Below are positions 34,713 to 43,708 of a stretch of 64,000 nt of DNA, piece by piece (positions within the stretch are counted from its first letter, which is position 1; each line of letters begins with the position of its first letter). The stretch spans positions 1 through 64,000 of the forward strand of contig NZ_SRRT01000006.1 in the NCBI RefSeq assembly GCF_004784475.1, in the 5' to 3' direction. The notes beneath the pieces were generated by a model, which was not told where the DNA came from, made no database searches, and worked only from the letters and a program-made list of their open reading frames with translations. Both the position numbers and the translations under genes were made by a program. Source of the stretch: Streptomyces bauhiniae (GTDB lineage Bacteria; Actinomycetota; Actinomycetes; Streptomycetales; Streptomycetaceae).

Positions 34713-34732
34713 GAGGTTTCACGTGAAACCTC
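34713..34732. promoter_or_regulatory. parS centromere site
   Basis: GAGGTTTCACGTGAAACCTC is a perfect 20-bp palindrome containing the exact parS core GTTTCACGTGAAAC (34716-34729). In streptomycetes ParB binds such sites, which cluster around oriC. It lies in the 24-bp gap between tRNA-Asp and tRNA-Phe. No parAB or origin is in the window. Confidence 0.93.
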
Positions 34733-34734
34733 GT

Positions 34735-34808
34735 GGCTGGGTAGCTCAGTTGGTACGAGCGATCGCCTGAAAAGCGATAGGTCGCCGGTTCGACCCCGGC
34801 CCCAGCCA
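34735..34808 (+). tRNA. tRNA-Phe (GAA)
   Basis: A 74-base cloverleaf with anticodon loop CTGAAAA. It starts three bases after the parS palindrome and probably shares a transcript with tRNA-Asp. CCA is not encoded. Confidence 0.93.
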
Positions 34809-34956
34809 CAACCGCCCGATCCGGGCCGAACCCCCTCCAGTCTCTGGAGGGGGTTCTTGCGTTTCCGGGCCCCTGCGAGCGCGGTTGCAGGTGGATGGGG
34901 CAGGACTAGGCTGAAAAAGCATCCATTCGTGGGGAAATCACCCAAGGGGGCGTTCC

Positions 34957-35298
34957 ATGCCCGCCACGAACAGAAAACGGACGGCTGCCCTGTGTTCGGT
35001 CTTCATGGCCGCCGGTGTCGTCCTCGCTCCGATCGGCTTCCAGCAGACAGCCTCGGCGGCGCCCGCTCCGTCTCACGTCAGTACGACGGCCAAGGCGCCC
35101 ACCTCGCAAGGCGACTACCAGCGCGGCTTCCGGGACGGGTTCAAGTCCGGGTACCGCGACGGCCGTCACTGCCATCACCACGACGGCGGTCATCACGACG
35201 GCAAGGGCATGTCGCTGAAGGACCCGAAGCGCGACTATCAGCAGGGATTCAAGAACGGCTACAAGTCGGGCTTCCGGCTCGGCCAGAACTCCTGCTGA
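34957..35298 (+). CDS. small secreted protein with DY-Q-GF repeats and His cluster
   Basis: A 113-aa protein of unknown function. The N-terminal signal peptide (about 1-35) ends near ASAAPAP. The mature part has two related blocks, DYQRGFRDGFKSGYRDG and DYQQGFKNGYKSGFRLG, flanking a His/Gly/Asp cluster (HCHHHDGGHHDG) that could bind metal. AAGGGGG precedes the ATG. Located just after the tRNA cluster and before hrpA. Confidence 0.75.
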   Translation: MPATNRKRTAALCSVFMAAGVVLAPIGFQQTASAAPAPSHVSTTAKAPTSQGDYQRGFRDGFKSGYRDGRHCHHHDGGHHDGKGMSLKDPKRDYQQGFKNGYKSGFRLGQNSC

Positions 35299-35377
35299 CC
35301 CCCGGCCACCTGCACGGCGGCCCCCCGCGTCAATTCATTCGCGCGGGATTTCCCCGAGGTGAGATCCTGGATCGCGT

Positions 35378-38300
35378 ATGTCTACGCATCCCGCCCCCGC
35401 CTTGGGGTCTCTCGCCTCCCGTCTGACCGAGCTGTCGCTGCGTGACGCGCACCGACTCGGGCGCAGGCTCGAAGGCGCACGCAAGATCCGTAAGCCGGAG
35501 GCGCGTGCCGCCGTGCTGGCCGAGCTGGAGGGCGAGGTCGACAAGGCCGCCTCCCGGATGGCCGAACGGCGCTCCCGTGTGCCCTCGGTCAGCTATCCCG
35601 AGCAGCTTCCGGTCAGCCAGAAGAAGGACGAGATCGCGGCCGCCATCCGCGATCATCAGGTCGTCATCGTGGCCGGCGAGACCGGCTCCGGGAAGACCAC
35701 GCAGATCCCCAAGATCTGCGTGGAGCTGGGCCGGGGCCTGCGCGGGATGATCGGGCACACCCAGCCCCGCCGGATCGCCGCCCGCACGGTCGCGGAGCGC
35801 GTCGCCGACGAGCTGCACACCCCGCTCGGCGAGACCGTCGGCTGGAAGGTCCGCTTCACCGACCAGGTGAACCCGGACGCCACCTTCATCAAGCTGATGA
35901 CCGACGGCATCCTGCTCGCGGAGATCCAGAACGACCGCGAGCTGCGCGCCTACGACACGATCATCATCGACGAGGCCCACGAGCGGTCCCTCAACATCGA
36001 CTTCCTGCTGGGCTATCTCGCCCAGTTGCTGCCGAAGCGGCCGGACCTGAAGGTCGTCATCACCTCGGCGACCATCGACCCGGAGCGGTTCTCCCGGCAC
36101 TTCGGGGACGCCCCGATCATCGAGGTCAGCGGGCGGACGTATCCCGTGGAGGTGCGCTACCGGCCGCTGCTGGAGGAGGACTCCTCCGACGCCGACCGGG
36201 ACCAGATCACCGCGATCACCGACGCCGTCGAGGAACTGATGGCCGAGGGCCCCGGTGACATCCTCGTCTTCCTCTCCGGCGAGCGGGAGATCCGGGACAC
36301 CGCGGACGCGCTGGAGAAGAAGAAGTACCGCTCGACCGAGGTGCTGCCGCTGTACGCGCGGCTCTCGCACGCCGAGCAGCACCGGGTCTTCCAGCAGCAC
36401 ACCGGGCGCCGGATCGTGCTGGCGACCAACGTCGCCGAGACCTCGCTGACCGTGCCCGGCATCAAGTACGTGATCGACCCCGGCTTCGCCCGGATCAGCC
36501 GCTACAGCCACCGCACCAAGGTCCAGCGGCTGCCCATCGAGCCGGTGTCGCAGGCCAGCGCCAACCAGCGCAAGGGCCGCTGCGGCCGTACCTCCGACGG
36601 CATCTGCGTCCGGCTGTACTCCGAGGACGACTTCCTCGCGCGGCCGGAGTTCACCGACGCCGAGATCCTGCGCACCAACCTCGCCTCCGTCATCCTGCAG
36701 ATGACCGCGGCCGGCCTCGGTGACATCGAGAAGTTCCCCTTCATCGACCCGCCGGACCACCGCAACATCCGCGACGGCGTCCAGTTGCTCCAGGAGCTGC
36801 ACGCCTTCGATCCGGCGCAGAAGGACCCGCGCAAGCGGATCACCGACACCGGCCGCAAGCTGGCCCAGTTGCCGGTCGACCCGCGCCTGGCGCGGATGGT
36901 GCTGGAGGCCGCGAAGAACGGCTGTGTCCGCGAGGTCATGGTCATCGCCGCCGCCCTGTCGATCCAGGACCCGCGCGAGCGCCCGGCCGACAAGCAGACC
37001 CAGGCCGACCAGCAGCACGCCCGCTTCCGCGACGAGACCAGCGACTTCCTGGCCTACCTCAACCTGTGGCGGTATCTGCGCGAGCAGCAGAAGGAGCGCG
37101 GCTCCTCCTCGTTCCGCCGGATGTGCAAGCAGGAGTACCTGAACTTCCTGCGCGTGCGGGAGTGGCAGGACATCTACCTCCAGCTCCGCACGGTCGCCAA
37201 GCAGATGGACATCCATCTCAACGAGGACGACGCCCCCGCCGACCGCGTCCATGTCTCGCTGCTGGCGGGCCTGCTGTCCCACGTCGGGATGAAGGACGTG
37301 AAGGACGGCAACAAGAACGAGTACCTGGGCGCCCGCAACGCCAAGTTCGCGGTGTTCCCCGGCTCCTCGCTGTTCAAGAAGCAGCCCAAGTTCCTGATGT
37401 CCGCCGAGCTGGTGGAGACCTCCCGGCTCTGGGCCCGCGTCAACGCCAAGATCGAGCCGGAGTGGGTCGAGCCGCTCGCCGGCCACCTGCTGAAGCGCAC
37501 GTACAGCGAACCGCACTGGGAGAAGGACCAGGCGGCCGTGATGGCGTACGAGAAGGTGACGCTGTACGGCGTGCCGATCGTCGCCCAGCGCAAGGTGAAC
37601 TACGGGCGGATCGACCCGGAGATCTCCCGCGAGCTGTTCATCCGCAATGCCCTGGTCGAGGGCGACTGGCGCACCCACCACAAGTTCTTCGCCGACAACC
37701 GCAAGCTGCTCAGCGAGGTCGAGGAGCTGGAGCACCGGGCGCGGCGCCGGGACATCGTCGTGGACGACGAGACGCTGTTCGACTTCTACGACCAGCGGGT
37801 GCCCGAACACGTCGTCTCCGGCGCCCACTTCGACTCCTGGTGGAAGCGGAAGCGGCACGAGCAGCCCGAATTCCTGGACTTCGAGCGGGCGATGCTCATC
37901 CGGGAGTCGGCGGAGGCGGTCACCAAGGCCGACTATCCCGACAGTTGGCGCCAGGGCGAACTGAAGTTCCGGGTGACCTACCAGTTCGAGCCGGGCGCGG
38001 ACGCGGACGGTGTGACCGTGCACATCCCGCTCCAGGTGCTCAACCAGGTCACCGACGAGGGCTTCGACTGGCAGATCCCGGGTCTGCGCGAGGACGTGGT
38101 CACCGAGCTGATCCGCTCGCTGCCCAAGCCGATCCGCCGCAACTACGTCCCGGCGCCGAACTACGCGAAAAAGTTCCTGGAGCGGGCGGTCCCGCTCCAG
38201 GAGCCGCTGGCGACGACCATGGCGCGCGAGCTGAAGCGCATGGTGGGCGTGCCCTTCGACGCCGAGGACTTCGACTGGGCGAAGGTGCCGGACCATCTGA

Positions 38301-39322
38301 AGGTCACTTTCCGGATCGTGGACGAGCGGCGCCGCAAGCTGGCCGAGGACAAGGACCTGGAGGCGCTCAAGCTCAAGCTGCGCCCCAAGGCCCGCCAGGC
38401 GATCTCGCAGGCGGCCGCCGCCACCGCGTCCCGGCAGGGCGGACCCTCGCTGGAGCGCTCGGGCCTGACCGACTGGTCGATCGGCACGCTCAGCCGGGTC
38501 TTCGAGACCCGTCGGGCCGGCCAGCCGGTGAAGGCGTACCCGGCGCTGGTGGACGACGGCGACACCGTCTCGGTCCGCCTCTTCGACACCGAGGAGGAGC
38601 AGGCCGAGGCGATGTGGAAGGGCGTGCGCCGGCTGATCCTGCGCAACATCCCGGTGAATCCGGCGAAGTTCGCGTCGGACAAGCTGACCAACGCGCAGAA
38701 GCTCGCGCTGTCCGCCAATCCGCACGGCTCGGTGCAGGCGCTGTTCGACGACTGTGCCATGGCGGCGGCCGACAAGCTGATCGCGGACTTCGGCGGCCCG
38801 GTGTGGGACGAGGAGTCGTACCGGAAGCTCTACGACAAGGTGCGGGCCGACATCGTGGACACCACCGTGCGTGCGGTGGGCCAGGTGCAGCAGGTGCTGG
38901 CCGCCTGGCAGGCGTGCGAACGGCGCCTGAAGGCCGTCTCCAGCCCCGCGCTGCTGGCCAACCTCACCGACGTACGGCAGCAGTTGGACGCGCTGGTGAA
39001 GCCCGGCTTCGTGACCTGGGCGGGGATCGCGCGGCTGCCGGACCTGATGCGCTACCTGGTGGCCGCCGACCGGCGTCTGCAGCAGATGCCGGGCAACGTG
39101 CAGCGGGACACCACCCGGATGCAGAAGGTCCACGAGATGCGGGACGAGTACGCCTGGCTGCTGGAGCAGCTCCCCCAGGGCCGGCCGGTGCCCCGGCAGG
39201 TGCTGGACATCCGCTGGATGCTGGAGGAGCTGCGGGTCAGCTACTTCGCCCACGCCCTGGGCACCGCGTACGCCATCTCCGACAAGCGGATCGTGAAGGC
39301 GATCGACGCGGCCGTACCGTAA
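35378..39322 (+). CDS. hrpA: ATP-dependent RNA helicase HrpA
   Basis: A 1314-aa DEAH-box helicase. Walker A GETGSGKTT is at 100-108, DEAH at 198-201, then SAT and the QRKGRCGR motif VI, followed by the HA2, OB-fold and long C-terminal (DUF3418-type) region seen in HrpA. Length matches full-size bacterial HrpA. The family unwinds RNA and acts on stalled ribosomes in E. coli. The start lacks an obvious ribosome binding site; a short leader or leaderless start is possible. The gene stands between two identical tRNA-Asp genes. Confidence 0.92.
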   Translation: MSTHPAPALGSLASRLTELSLRDAHRLGRRLEGARKIRKPEARAAVLAELEGEVDKAASRMAERRSRVPSVSYPEQLPVSQKKDEIAAAIRDHQVVIVAGETGSGKTTQIPKICVELGRGLRGMIGHTQPRRIAARTVAERVADELHTPLGETVGWKVRFTDQVNPDATFIKLMTDGILLAEIQNDRELRAYDTIIIDEAHERSLNIDFLLGYLAQLLPKRPDLKVVITSATIDPERFSRHFGDAPIIEVSGRTYPVEVRYRPLLEEDSSDADRDQITAITDAVEELMAEGPGDILVFLSGEREIRDTADALEKKKYRSTEVLPLYARLSHAEQHRVFQQHTGRRIVLATNVAETSLTVPGIKYVIDPGFARISRYSHRTKVQRLPIEPVSQASANQRKGRCGRTSDGICVRLYSEDDFLARPEFTDAEILRTNLASVILQMTAAGLGDIEKFPFIDPPDHRNIRDGVQLLQELHAFDPAQKDPRKRITDTGRKLAQLPVDPRLARMVLEAAKNGCVREVMVIAAALSIQDPRERPADKQTQADQQHARFRDETSDFLAYLNLWRYLREQQKERGSSSFRRMCKQEYLNFLRVREWQDIYLQLRTVAKQMDIHLNEDDAPADRVHVSLLAGLLSHVGMKDVKDGNKNEYLGARNAKFAVFPGSSLFKKQPKFLMSAELVETSRLWARVNAKIEPEWVEPLAGHLLKRTYSEPHWEKDQAAVMAYEKVTLYGVPIVAQRKVNYGRIDPEISRELFIRNALVEGDWRTHHKFFADNRKLLSEVEELEHRARRRDIVVDDETLFDFYDQRVPEHVVSGAHFDSWWKRKRHEQPEFLDFERAMLIRESAEAVTKADYPDSWRQGELKFRVTYQFEPGADADGVTVHIPLQVLNQVTDEGFDWQIPGLREDVVTELIRSLPKPIRRNYVPAPNYAKKFLERAVPLQEPLATTMARELKRMVGVPFDAEDFDWAKVPDHLKVTFRIVDERRRKLAEDKDLEALKLKLRPKARQAISQAAAATASRQGGPSLERSGLTDWSIGTLSRVFETRRAGQPVKAYPALVDDGDTVSVRLFDTEEEQAEAMWKGVRRLILRNIPVNPAKFASDKLTNAQKLALSANPHGSVQALFDDCAMAAADKLIADFGGPVWDEESYRKLYDKVRADIVDTTVRAVGQVQQVLAAWQACERRLKAVSSPALLANLTDVRQQLDALVKPGFVTWAGIARLPDLMRYLVAADRRLQQMPGNVQRDTTRMQKVHEMRDEYAWLLEQLPQGRPVPRQVLDIRWMLEELRVSYFAHALGTAYAISDKRIVKAIDAAVP

Positions 39323-39417
39323 TCGCGCGGTCGCACCGGGTGAGTTCGACCCGGGCCCCCGGACTCCTGTACAGTCCTTCTCGCAGCGCAACGCAGAAGT
39401 GAAGCGCCGCACCAGAT

Positions 39418-39492
39418 GGTCCTGTGGAGCAGTTTGGAGTGCTCGCCACCCTGTCAAGGTGGAGGCCGCGGGTTCAAATCCCGTCAGGACCG
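39418..39492 (+). tRNA. tRNA-Asp (GUC), copy 2
   Basis: Same 75 bases as copy 1 at 34636. A TACAGT box at 39370-39375 may be its -10 element. Confidence 0.93.
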
Positions 39493-39501
39493 CAGTAACG
39501 A

Positions 39502-39531
39502 GAAGGGCCCCCGGATTTCCGGGGGCCCTTC
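39502..39531 (+). terminator. terminator of tRNA-Asp copy 2
   Basis: GAAGGGCCCCCGGA paired with TCCGGGGGCCCTTC around two bases. Confidence 0.8.
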
Positions 39532-39869
39532 CGCCGTTCCGGGACACGCGCAGGTGCGCACCCACCTGGACACCTGGGGGACGCCCCAACACCCGTTCCC
39601 CCAGGGGACGATGGGACGGGAGGGCGCCAATAGCGCACCCGTGCACGGGACAACAAGCATCTCGGCGTGTGACGGGAGTCACGGCATGAGTTTTTGAAAC
39701 CCAGGTTTTTACTGCTGCCCTACAACAGGTCAATTTAATATGTGCAATTGCACTCTCCCCGAGGGCGCCCCACGGCGCTTCCGGAGCAGGTACGGGGGCC
39801 TTCCCACAGCGCTCCCCAGACTCCGACAAGGCCGCTCACGCAGGGGCCCTGGGGCGCCCGTGAGCGCAC
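39532..39869. other. intergenic region without genes
   Basis: About 340 bases between the tRNA-Asp terminator and the terminator of bldC. A short A/T-rich stretch (39680-39745) interrupts the GC-rich background. No gene is supported. Confidence 0.4.
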
Positions 39870-39908
39870 AAAAAAGATCGCGCTGGACCCGGCGGAGTCC
39901 AGCGCGAC
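39870..39908 (-). terminator. probable bldC terminator
   Basis: TCGCGCTGGAC paired with GTCCAGCGCGA, followed on the minus strand by a run of six T residues. It lies about 145 bases beyond the bldC stop. Confidence 0.75.
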
Positions 39909-40054
39909 CTATGACGCTCTCGGTGCCACGTGCGTCCGGAGTTCGTCCGGCGTGGGCGTGGGGCCTGTTGGGGCAGGCCCGCGTCGTTGTGTAGCCAGTG
40001 TTCGGGCGCCTCGGCCGGTTGGGGGGCCGGTCGTTTTGCCCGGTTGTTCAGTTG

Positions 40055-40261
40055 TTATGCCTCGCTGCGCTGCTGCGGGATGCCCGCGAGCAGGGCGCGG
40101 ACCTCCGCCTCGCGGTAGCGCCGATGCCCGCCGAGCGTGCGGATCGACGTGAGCTTGCCGGCCTTCGCCCACCGCGTGACCGTCTTGGGGTCGACACGGA
40201 ACATGGTGGCGACCTCAGCCGGGGTCAGCAGCGGCTCGGCATCAGGGGTGCGAGCGGTCAT
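40055..40261 (-). CDS. bldC: developmental regulator BldC
   Basis: A 68-aa MerR-type DNA-binding protein consisting of one winged-helix domain (LLTPAEVATMFRVDPKTVTR and the wing TLGGHRRYREAEV). The sequence and length match streptomycete BldC as I remember it. BldC binds direct repeats head-to-tail and delays sporulation by repressing developmental genes. The gene is monocistronic, with a distant strong terminator and a long upstream gap. Confidence 0.95.
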   Translation of the reverse strand: MTARTPDAEPLLTPAEVATMFRVDPKTVTRWAKAGKLTSIRTLGGHRRYREAEVRALLAGIPQQRSEA

Positions 40262-40792
40262 GAGCGGCCTCCTCGGGAGAACCGAACCTTCTCGGTTCTT
40301 TCCTCTAAATTCTGCACCTTGACCCGCGTTGCCCGAAATGGCGGACGCGAGTCGAGTCGGTTATAGGACGAACGGCTTGTCCTCGGCACTACAACTACAC
40401 CATCTGTCCAGCCGCGTCGGCCAAACCGATGGAATTGCCCTCCCAGGTGTTCATCCACGACGGAAGCCGATGGACCATGCCATAGCGGACAGTCACGCCG
40501 ACGTGACGATCAGTCACATGGCGCTCGGGAGTCACAAGACCCCCCAAAGCTAGCAATGCGGAGAATCCGCCCATAGTGGAGCACAGATGGGCAGACAGAG
40601 TCCTCCCCGGACTCCTTGTCCTATTTTGGCACGAGGAGTGGCAAGAGACGCAAGGGCCGTGTAAGTGCCGTCCATCACCCAATGAGGCAAAAGCCCGGTT
40701 CGAGGCCAACGCCCCGTCAAACGGTCCAAGTTCCGTAGACCGTACGCTGTTCGAGCCTATTTCGACCGTGACGTGCGTCACTCCGGGCGGGC
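40262..40792. promoter_or_regulatory. upstream region of bldC
   Basis: About 530 bases between bldC and the next minus-strand gene. Short open frames here lack codon character or ribosome binding sites. GC content drops in places (40290-40330, 40480-40560). It probably holds the bldC promoter and leader and the 3' end of the upstream gene. No clear terminator was found. Confidence 0.5.
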
Positions 40793-41635
40793 TCAGTTCG
40801 CCGAGCGCAGGTCCCGGATCGACCGCCAGCGGGTGGCGAGACGGGTGTAGGCGCGGGTCGCGGCGCTCTCGTCGCCCCGGCGCAGCGCGTCGATGCCGGC
40901 GGCCACGTCCGCCGCCGAGTGGTCGTCCTCCAGCGTCCCGCCCGGCACCGCGTGCACCAGGCCGCCGTAGTCCAGCTCCACCACCGAGCGCGGGTGGAAC
41001 TCCTCCAGCCAGCGGCCCACGTCCAGCACGCCGTCGATCAGCGGGCTCTCCTGCACGGTGTCCCTCAGCGTGCGCAGCGCCCGCGCGACCCGGCGCCGGG
41101 CCTGCACCATCGGGGTGCGGTAGCGCAGCAGGGCCGGGGTCTCGCCGTCGCGCGGCTCGAAGCGGCGCTCCTCGTCGGCGACCACCACGAACCAGTTCAG
41201 CGGGATCTGCCAGGTCGCCCCGCGAATCCAGGGGCGGGCCTCGGGATTGCGCTCCAGCCAGCGCTCGTAGTCCTGGGCCGCCTGGTCGCGCACCAGGGGC
41301 GGCAGCACCGCGTCCAGCACCGGGGTGGGCAGCTCCTCGCCGAGGCTCGCCAGCGCCTGCCAGCCGCGCAGCCGGGTGCGCCAGGGGCAGACGCAGACCA
41401 CGCCGTCCCGCTCCAGCACGAACGCGTCGGCGCTCTCGTGCACCGGCACCGCGACGGGCGGGGTGGGCAGCAGGTCGGCCAGCGAGCGGCGCAGCTCGTC
41501 CTGGTAGGTGGGGCGGTCGGCGCGGCGGGCGTAGCGGGCCCAGTGATCGCGCTCCGGCTCCGGGAAGGCGGCCAGCGGCTCGTACACGCGCAGGTAGGCG
41601 GCGTAGGGGACGACCACCGAGGACACCTTGGCCAC
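40793..41635 (-). CDS. conserved hypothetical protein
   Basis: A 280-aa soluble protein I cannot assign. It begins VAKVSSVVVPYAAYLRVYEPL; the middle contains WQIPLNWFVVVADEERRFEP, and the C-terminal third is helical (about 175-280). GGGAG precedes the GTG. It is divergent from valine dehydrogenase, with about 250 bases between starts, and is placed next to vdh and bldC by what I recall of streptomycete gene order. No catalytic motif visible. Confidence 0.75.
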   Translation of the reverse strand: MAKVSSVVVPYAAYLRVYEPLAAFPEPERDHWARYARRADRPTYQDELRRSLADLLPTPPVAVPVHESADAFVLERDGVVCVCPWRTRLRGWQALASLGEELPTPVLDAVLPPLVRDQAAQDYERWLERNPEARPWIRGATWQIPLNWFVVVADEERRFEPRDGETPALLRYRTPMVQARRRVARALRTLRDTVQESPLIDGVLDVGRWLEEFHPRSVVELDYGGLVHAVPGGTLEDDHSAADVAAGIDALRRGDESAATRAYTRLATRWRSIRDLRSAN

Positions 41636-41884
41636 GCCTGCTCCCTCTCCCCGTCGGGGTCACCTCGAAACCACTGCAAATCGTGCCACGCCGGCGCCGG
41701 GCCGTCGCACCTGCGGGTGATCCTCCCCGGAGGCCGGTCGCGGGCCGGGCGCAGGCTCTACCCTCAGCCGTGCGGCCCAACCGCCGCGTGGCAGCACCCC
41801 GCCGCCTCCCCCGCCACCAAAAGTGTGGGGGAACCCCCAGGGGCTTCGGCCCCGCCCGCCGCTTCTTCCACAGGAGTCACCACA

Positions 41885-42979
41885 GTGACCGAGGTAACCG
41901 GCGTCACCGCAGATGTCCTGCACACCCTGTTCCACTCGGACCAGGGCGGCCATGAGCAGGTCGTGCTCTGCCAGGACCGCGCCACCGGCCTGAAGGCCGT
42001 CATCGCCATCCACTCCACCGCCCTGGGCCCCGCGCTCGGCGGCACCCGCTTCCACCCGTACCCGAACGAGGCGGCGGCCGTGGCCGACGCGCTCCAGCTC
42101 GCACGCGGGATGTCGTACAAGAACGCCATGGCCGGGCTCGACCACGGAGGCGGCAAGGCCGTGATCATCGGTGACCCCGCGCGGGACCGCACGGAGGAGC
42201 TGCTGCTCGCCTACGGCCGCATGGTCGCCTCGCTCGGCGGCCGCTACGTCACCGCGTGCGACGTCGGCACCTATGTCGCCGACATGGACGTGGTGGCCCG
42301 CGAGTGCCGCTGGACCACCGGCCGCTCCCCCGAGCAGGGCGGCGCCGGCGACTCCTCGGTGCTCACCGCGTTCGGCGTCTACCAGGGCATGCGCGCCTCC
42401 GCCCAGCACCTGTGGGGCGACCCCTCGCTGCGGGACCGGGTGGTCGGTATCGCGGGCGTGGGCAAGGTCGGGCGGCATCTGGTCGGGCATCTGCTCGCGG
42501 AGGGCGCCCGGGTCGTGGTGACTGACGTGCGCGCCGAGGCCGTGGACGCGATCGTCGCGGCCCACCCCGCCGTGCGCCGGGTCGCGGACACCGAGGCGCT
42601 GATCCGGCTCGAGGGGCTCGACATCTACGCCCCCTGCGCGCTCGGCGGGGCGCTGGACGACCACACGGTGCCAGTGCTGACCGCGTCCGTGGTGTGCGGC
42701 GCGGCCAACAACCAGCTCGCGCATCCCGGTGTGGAGAAAGACCTCCAGGACCGGGGCATCCTCTACGCGCCGGACTACGTGGTGAACGCGGGCGGGGTCA
42801 TCCAGGTCGCCGACGAGCTGCACGGCTTCGACTTCGAGCGGTGCCGGGCGAAGGCCGCGAAGATCTTCGACACCACGCTGGCGATCTTCGCACGTGCGAA
42901 GGCGGACGGGGTTCCGCCGGCCGCCGCGGCCGACCGGATCGCCGAGCAGCGGATGGCCGACGCGCGCGCCGCGCGCTGA
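41885..42979 (+). CDS. vdh: valine dehydrogenase (Glu/Leu/Phe/Val dehydrogenase family)
   Basis: A 364-aa NAD-dependent enzyme that deaminates L-valine (and other branched amino acids) to the keto acid, feeding acyl-CoA precursors to primary and polyketide metabolism. Substrate-binding part: GPALGGTRFHPYPNEAAAV and the catalytic Lys region MSYKNAMAGLDHGGGKAV. NAD domain: VVGIAGVGKVGRHLVGHLL. The length equals that of characterised Streptomyces Vdh. The GTG follows AGGAGT. The gene is followed by its own terminator. Confidence 0.92.
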   Translation: MTEVTGVTADVLHTLFHSDQGGHEQVVLCQDRATGLKAVIAIHSTALGPALGGTRFHPYPNEAAAVADALQLARGMSYKNAMAGLDHGGGKAVIIGDPARDRTEELLLAYGRMVASLGGRYVTACDVGTYVADMDVVARECRWTTGRSPEQGGAGDSSVLTAFGVYQGMRASAQHLWGDPSLRDRVVGIAGVGKVGRHLVGHLLAEGARVVVTDVRAEAVDAIVAAHPAVRRVADTEALIRLEGLDIYAPCALGGALDDHTVPVLTASVVCGAANNQLAHPGVEKDLQDRGILYAPDYVVNAGGVIQVADELHGFDFERCRAKAAKIFDTTLAIFARAKADGVPPAAAADRIAEQRMADARAAR

Positions 42980-43042
42980 CCGACACGCCGGGGGAACGCG
43001 AACCCGGCGATCTTGTGTCATCCGCATCCGGGTGAACACCCG

Positions 43043-43071
43043 TTGCCCCCGGCGGTACCCGCCGGGGGCAA
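43043..43071 (+). terminator. vdh terminator
   Basis: TTGCCCCCGGCGG paired with CCGCCGGGGGCAA around three bases. Confidence 0.85.
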
Positions 43072-43324
43072 CTTGGAGAGAACTGTCACTTCCGTCGGCG
43101 GGTCGTACCCCGATAAGTGGTTAAAATCGGCATTGACCAGCGAGGACAGGGCTCCTCGTGGGTCCTGTGCACACGCGCGTGCTGCGGGCGACGTACCGTA
43201 TGGGCGCGGGCTCAGGTACCGTGGAAGCCCTACGGACCGGCCTCTCTGCGGGGAGTCCGTTTCGGATCATGAACGCGTGTCAGACTCTGGGGCCGTTGAG
43301 CCCCGTCACCGAGGGGGTCGAGCC

Positions 43325-43576
43325 ATGGGGCGCGGCCGGGCCAAGGCCAAGCAGACGAAGGTCGCCCGCCAGCTGAAGTACAACAGCGGTGGGACTGATC
43401 TGTCGCGTCTGGCCAGTGAACTGGGCGCATCAACTTCGAACCAGCCGCCGAACAGCGAGCCGTTCGAGGACGATGAGGACGACGAGGAAGACCTCTACTC
43501 CCGTTACGCCGACCTCTATGAGGACGACGACGAGGACGAGGACGACGGTCCCTCACAGCACCGTCGCGGCGCTTGA
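43325..43576 (+). CDS. DUF3073 acidic protein
   Basis: An 83-aa protein with a basic N-terminus (MGRGRAKAKQTKVARQLKYN) and a strongly acidic C-terminus (DDEDDEEDLY and DDDEDEDD). This architecture is the actinobacterial DUF3073 family, usually encoded next to purM as here. GAGGGGG precedes the ATG. The upstream 250 bases hold a GGGGCCGTTGAGCCCC hairpin (43293-43308). Function unknown; nucleic-acid or ribosome association is an inference from charge alone. Confidence 0.85.
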   Translation: MGRGRAKAKQTKVARQLKYNSGGTDLSRLASELGASTSNQPPNSEPFEDDEDDEEDLYSRYADLYEDDDEDEDDGPSQHRRGA

Positions 43577-43599
43577 CCTTGCACTGAGCATGAACAGCG

Positions 43600-43635
43600 G
43601 AAGACCGGTCGGTGGCACTGCCACCGACCGGCTTC
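43600..43635. terminator. bidirectional terminator hairpin
   Basis: GAAGACCGGTCGGTGGC paired with GCCACCGACCGGCTTC with one mismatch, between DUF3073 and the convergent purM. Confidence 0.8.
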
Positions 43636-43708
43636 TGTGCTGTCCGGGAACCGGCCGGCGGCCGCGGCCCCGAGAGACCGCTCAAGCCGCTCAGGCCGCC
43701 CGCTCCGC

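Noticed and set aside
35330..39829. 1499-codon minus-strand open frame
   Set aside because: It is the antisense of hrpA; codon-position bias and conserved helicase motifs support only the plus strand.
40262..40560. Two open frames of 66 and 74 codons upstream of bldC
   Set aside because: No ribosome binding site, atypical amino acid composition and no recognisable similarity.
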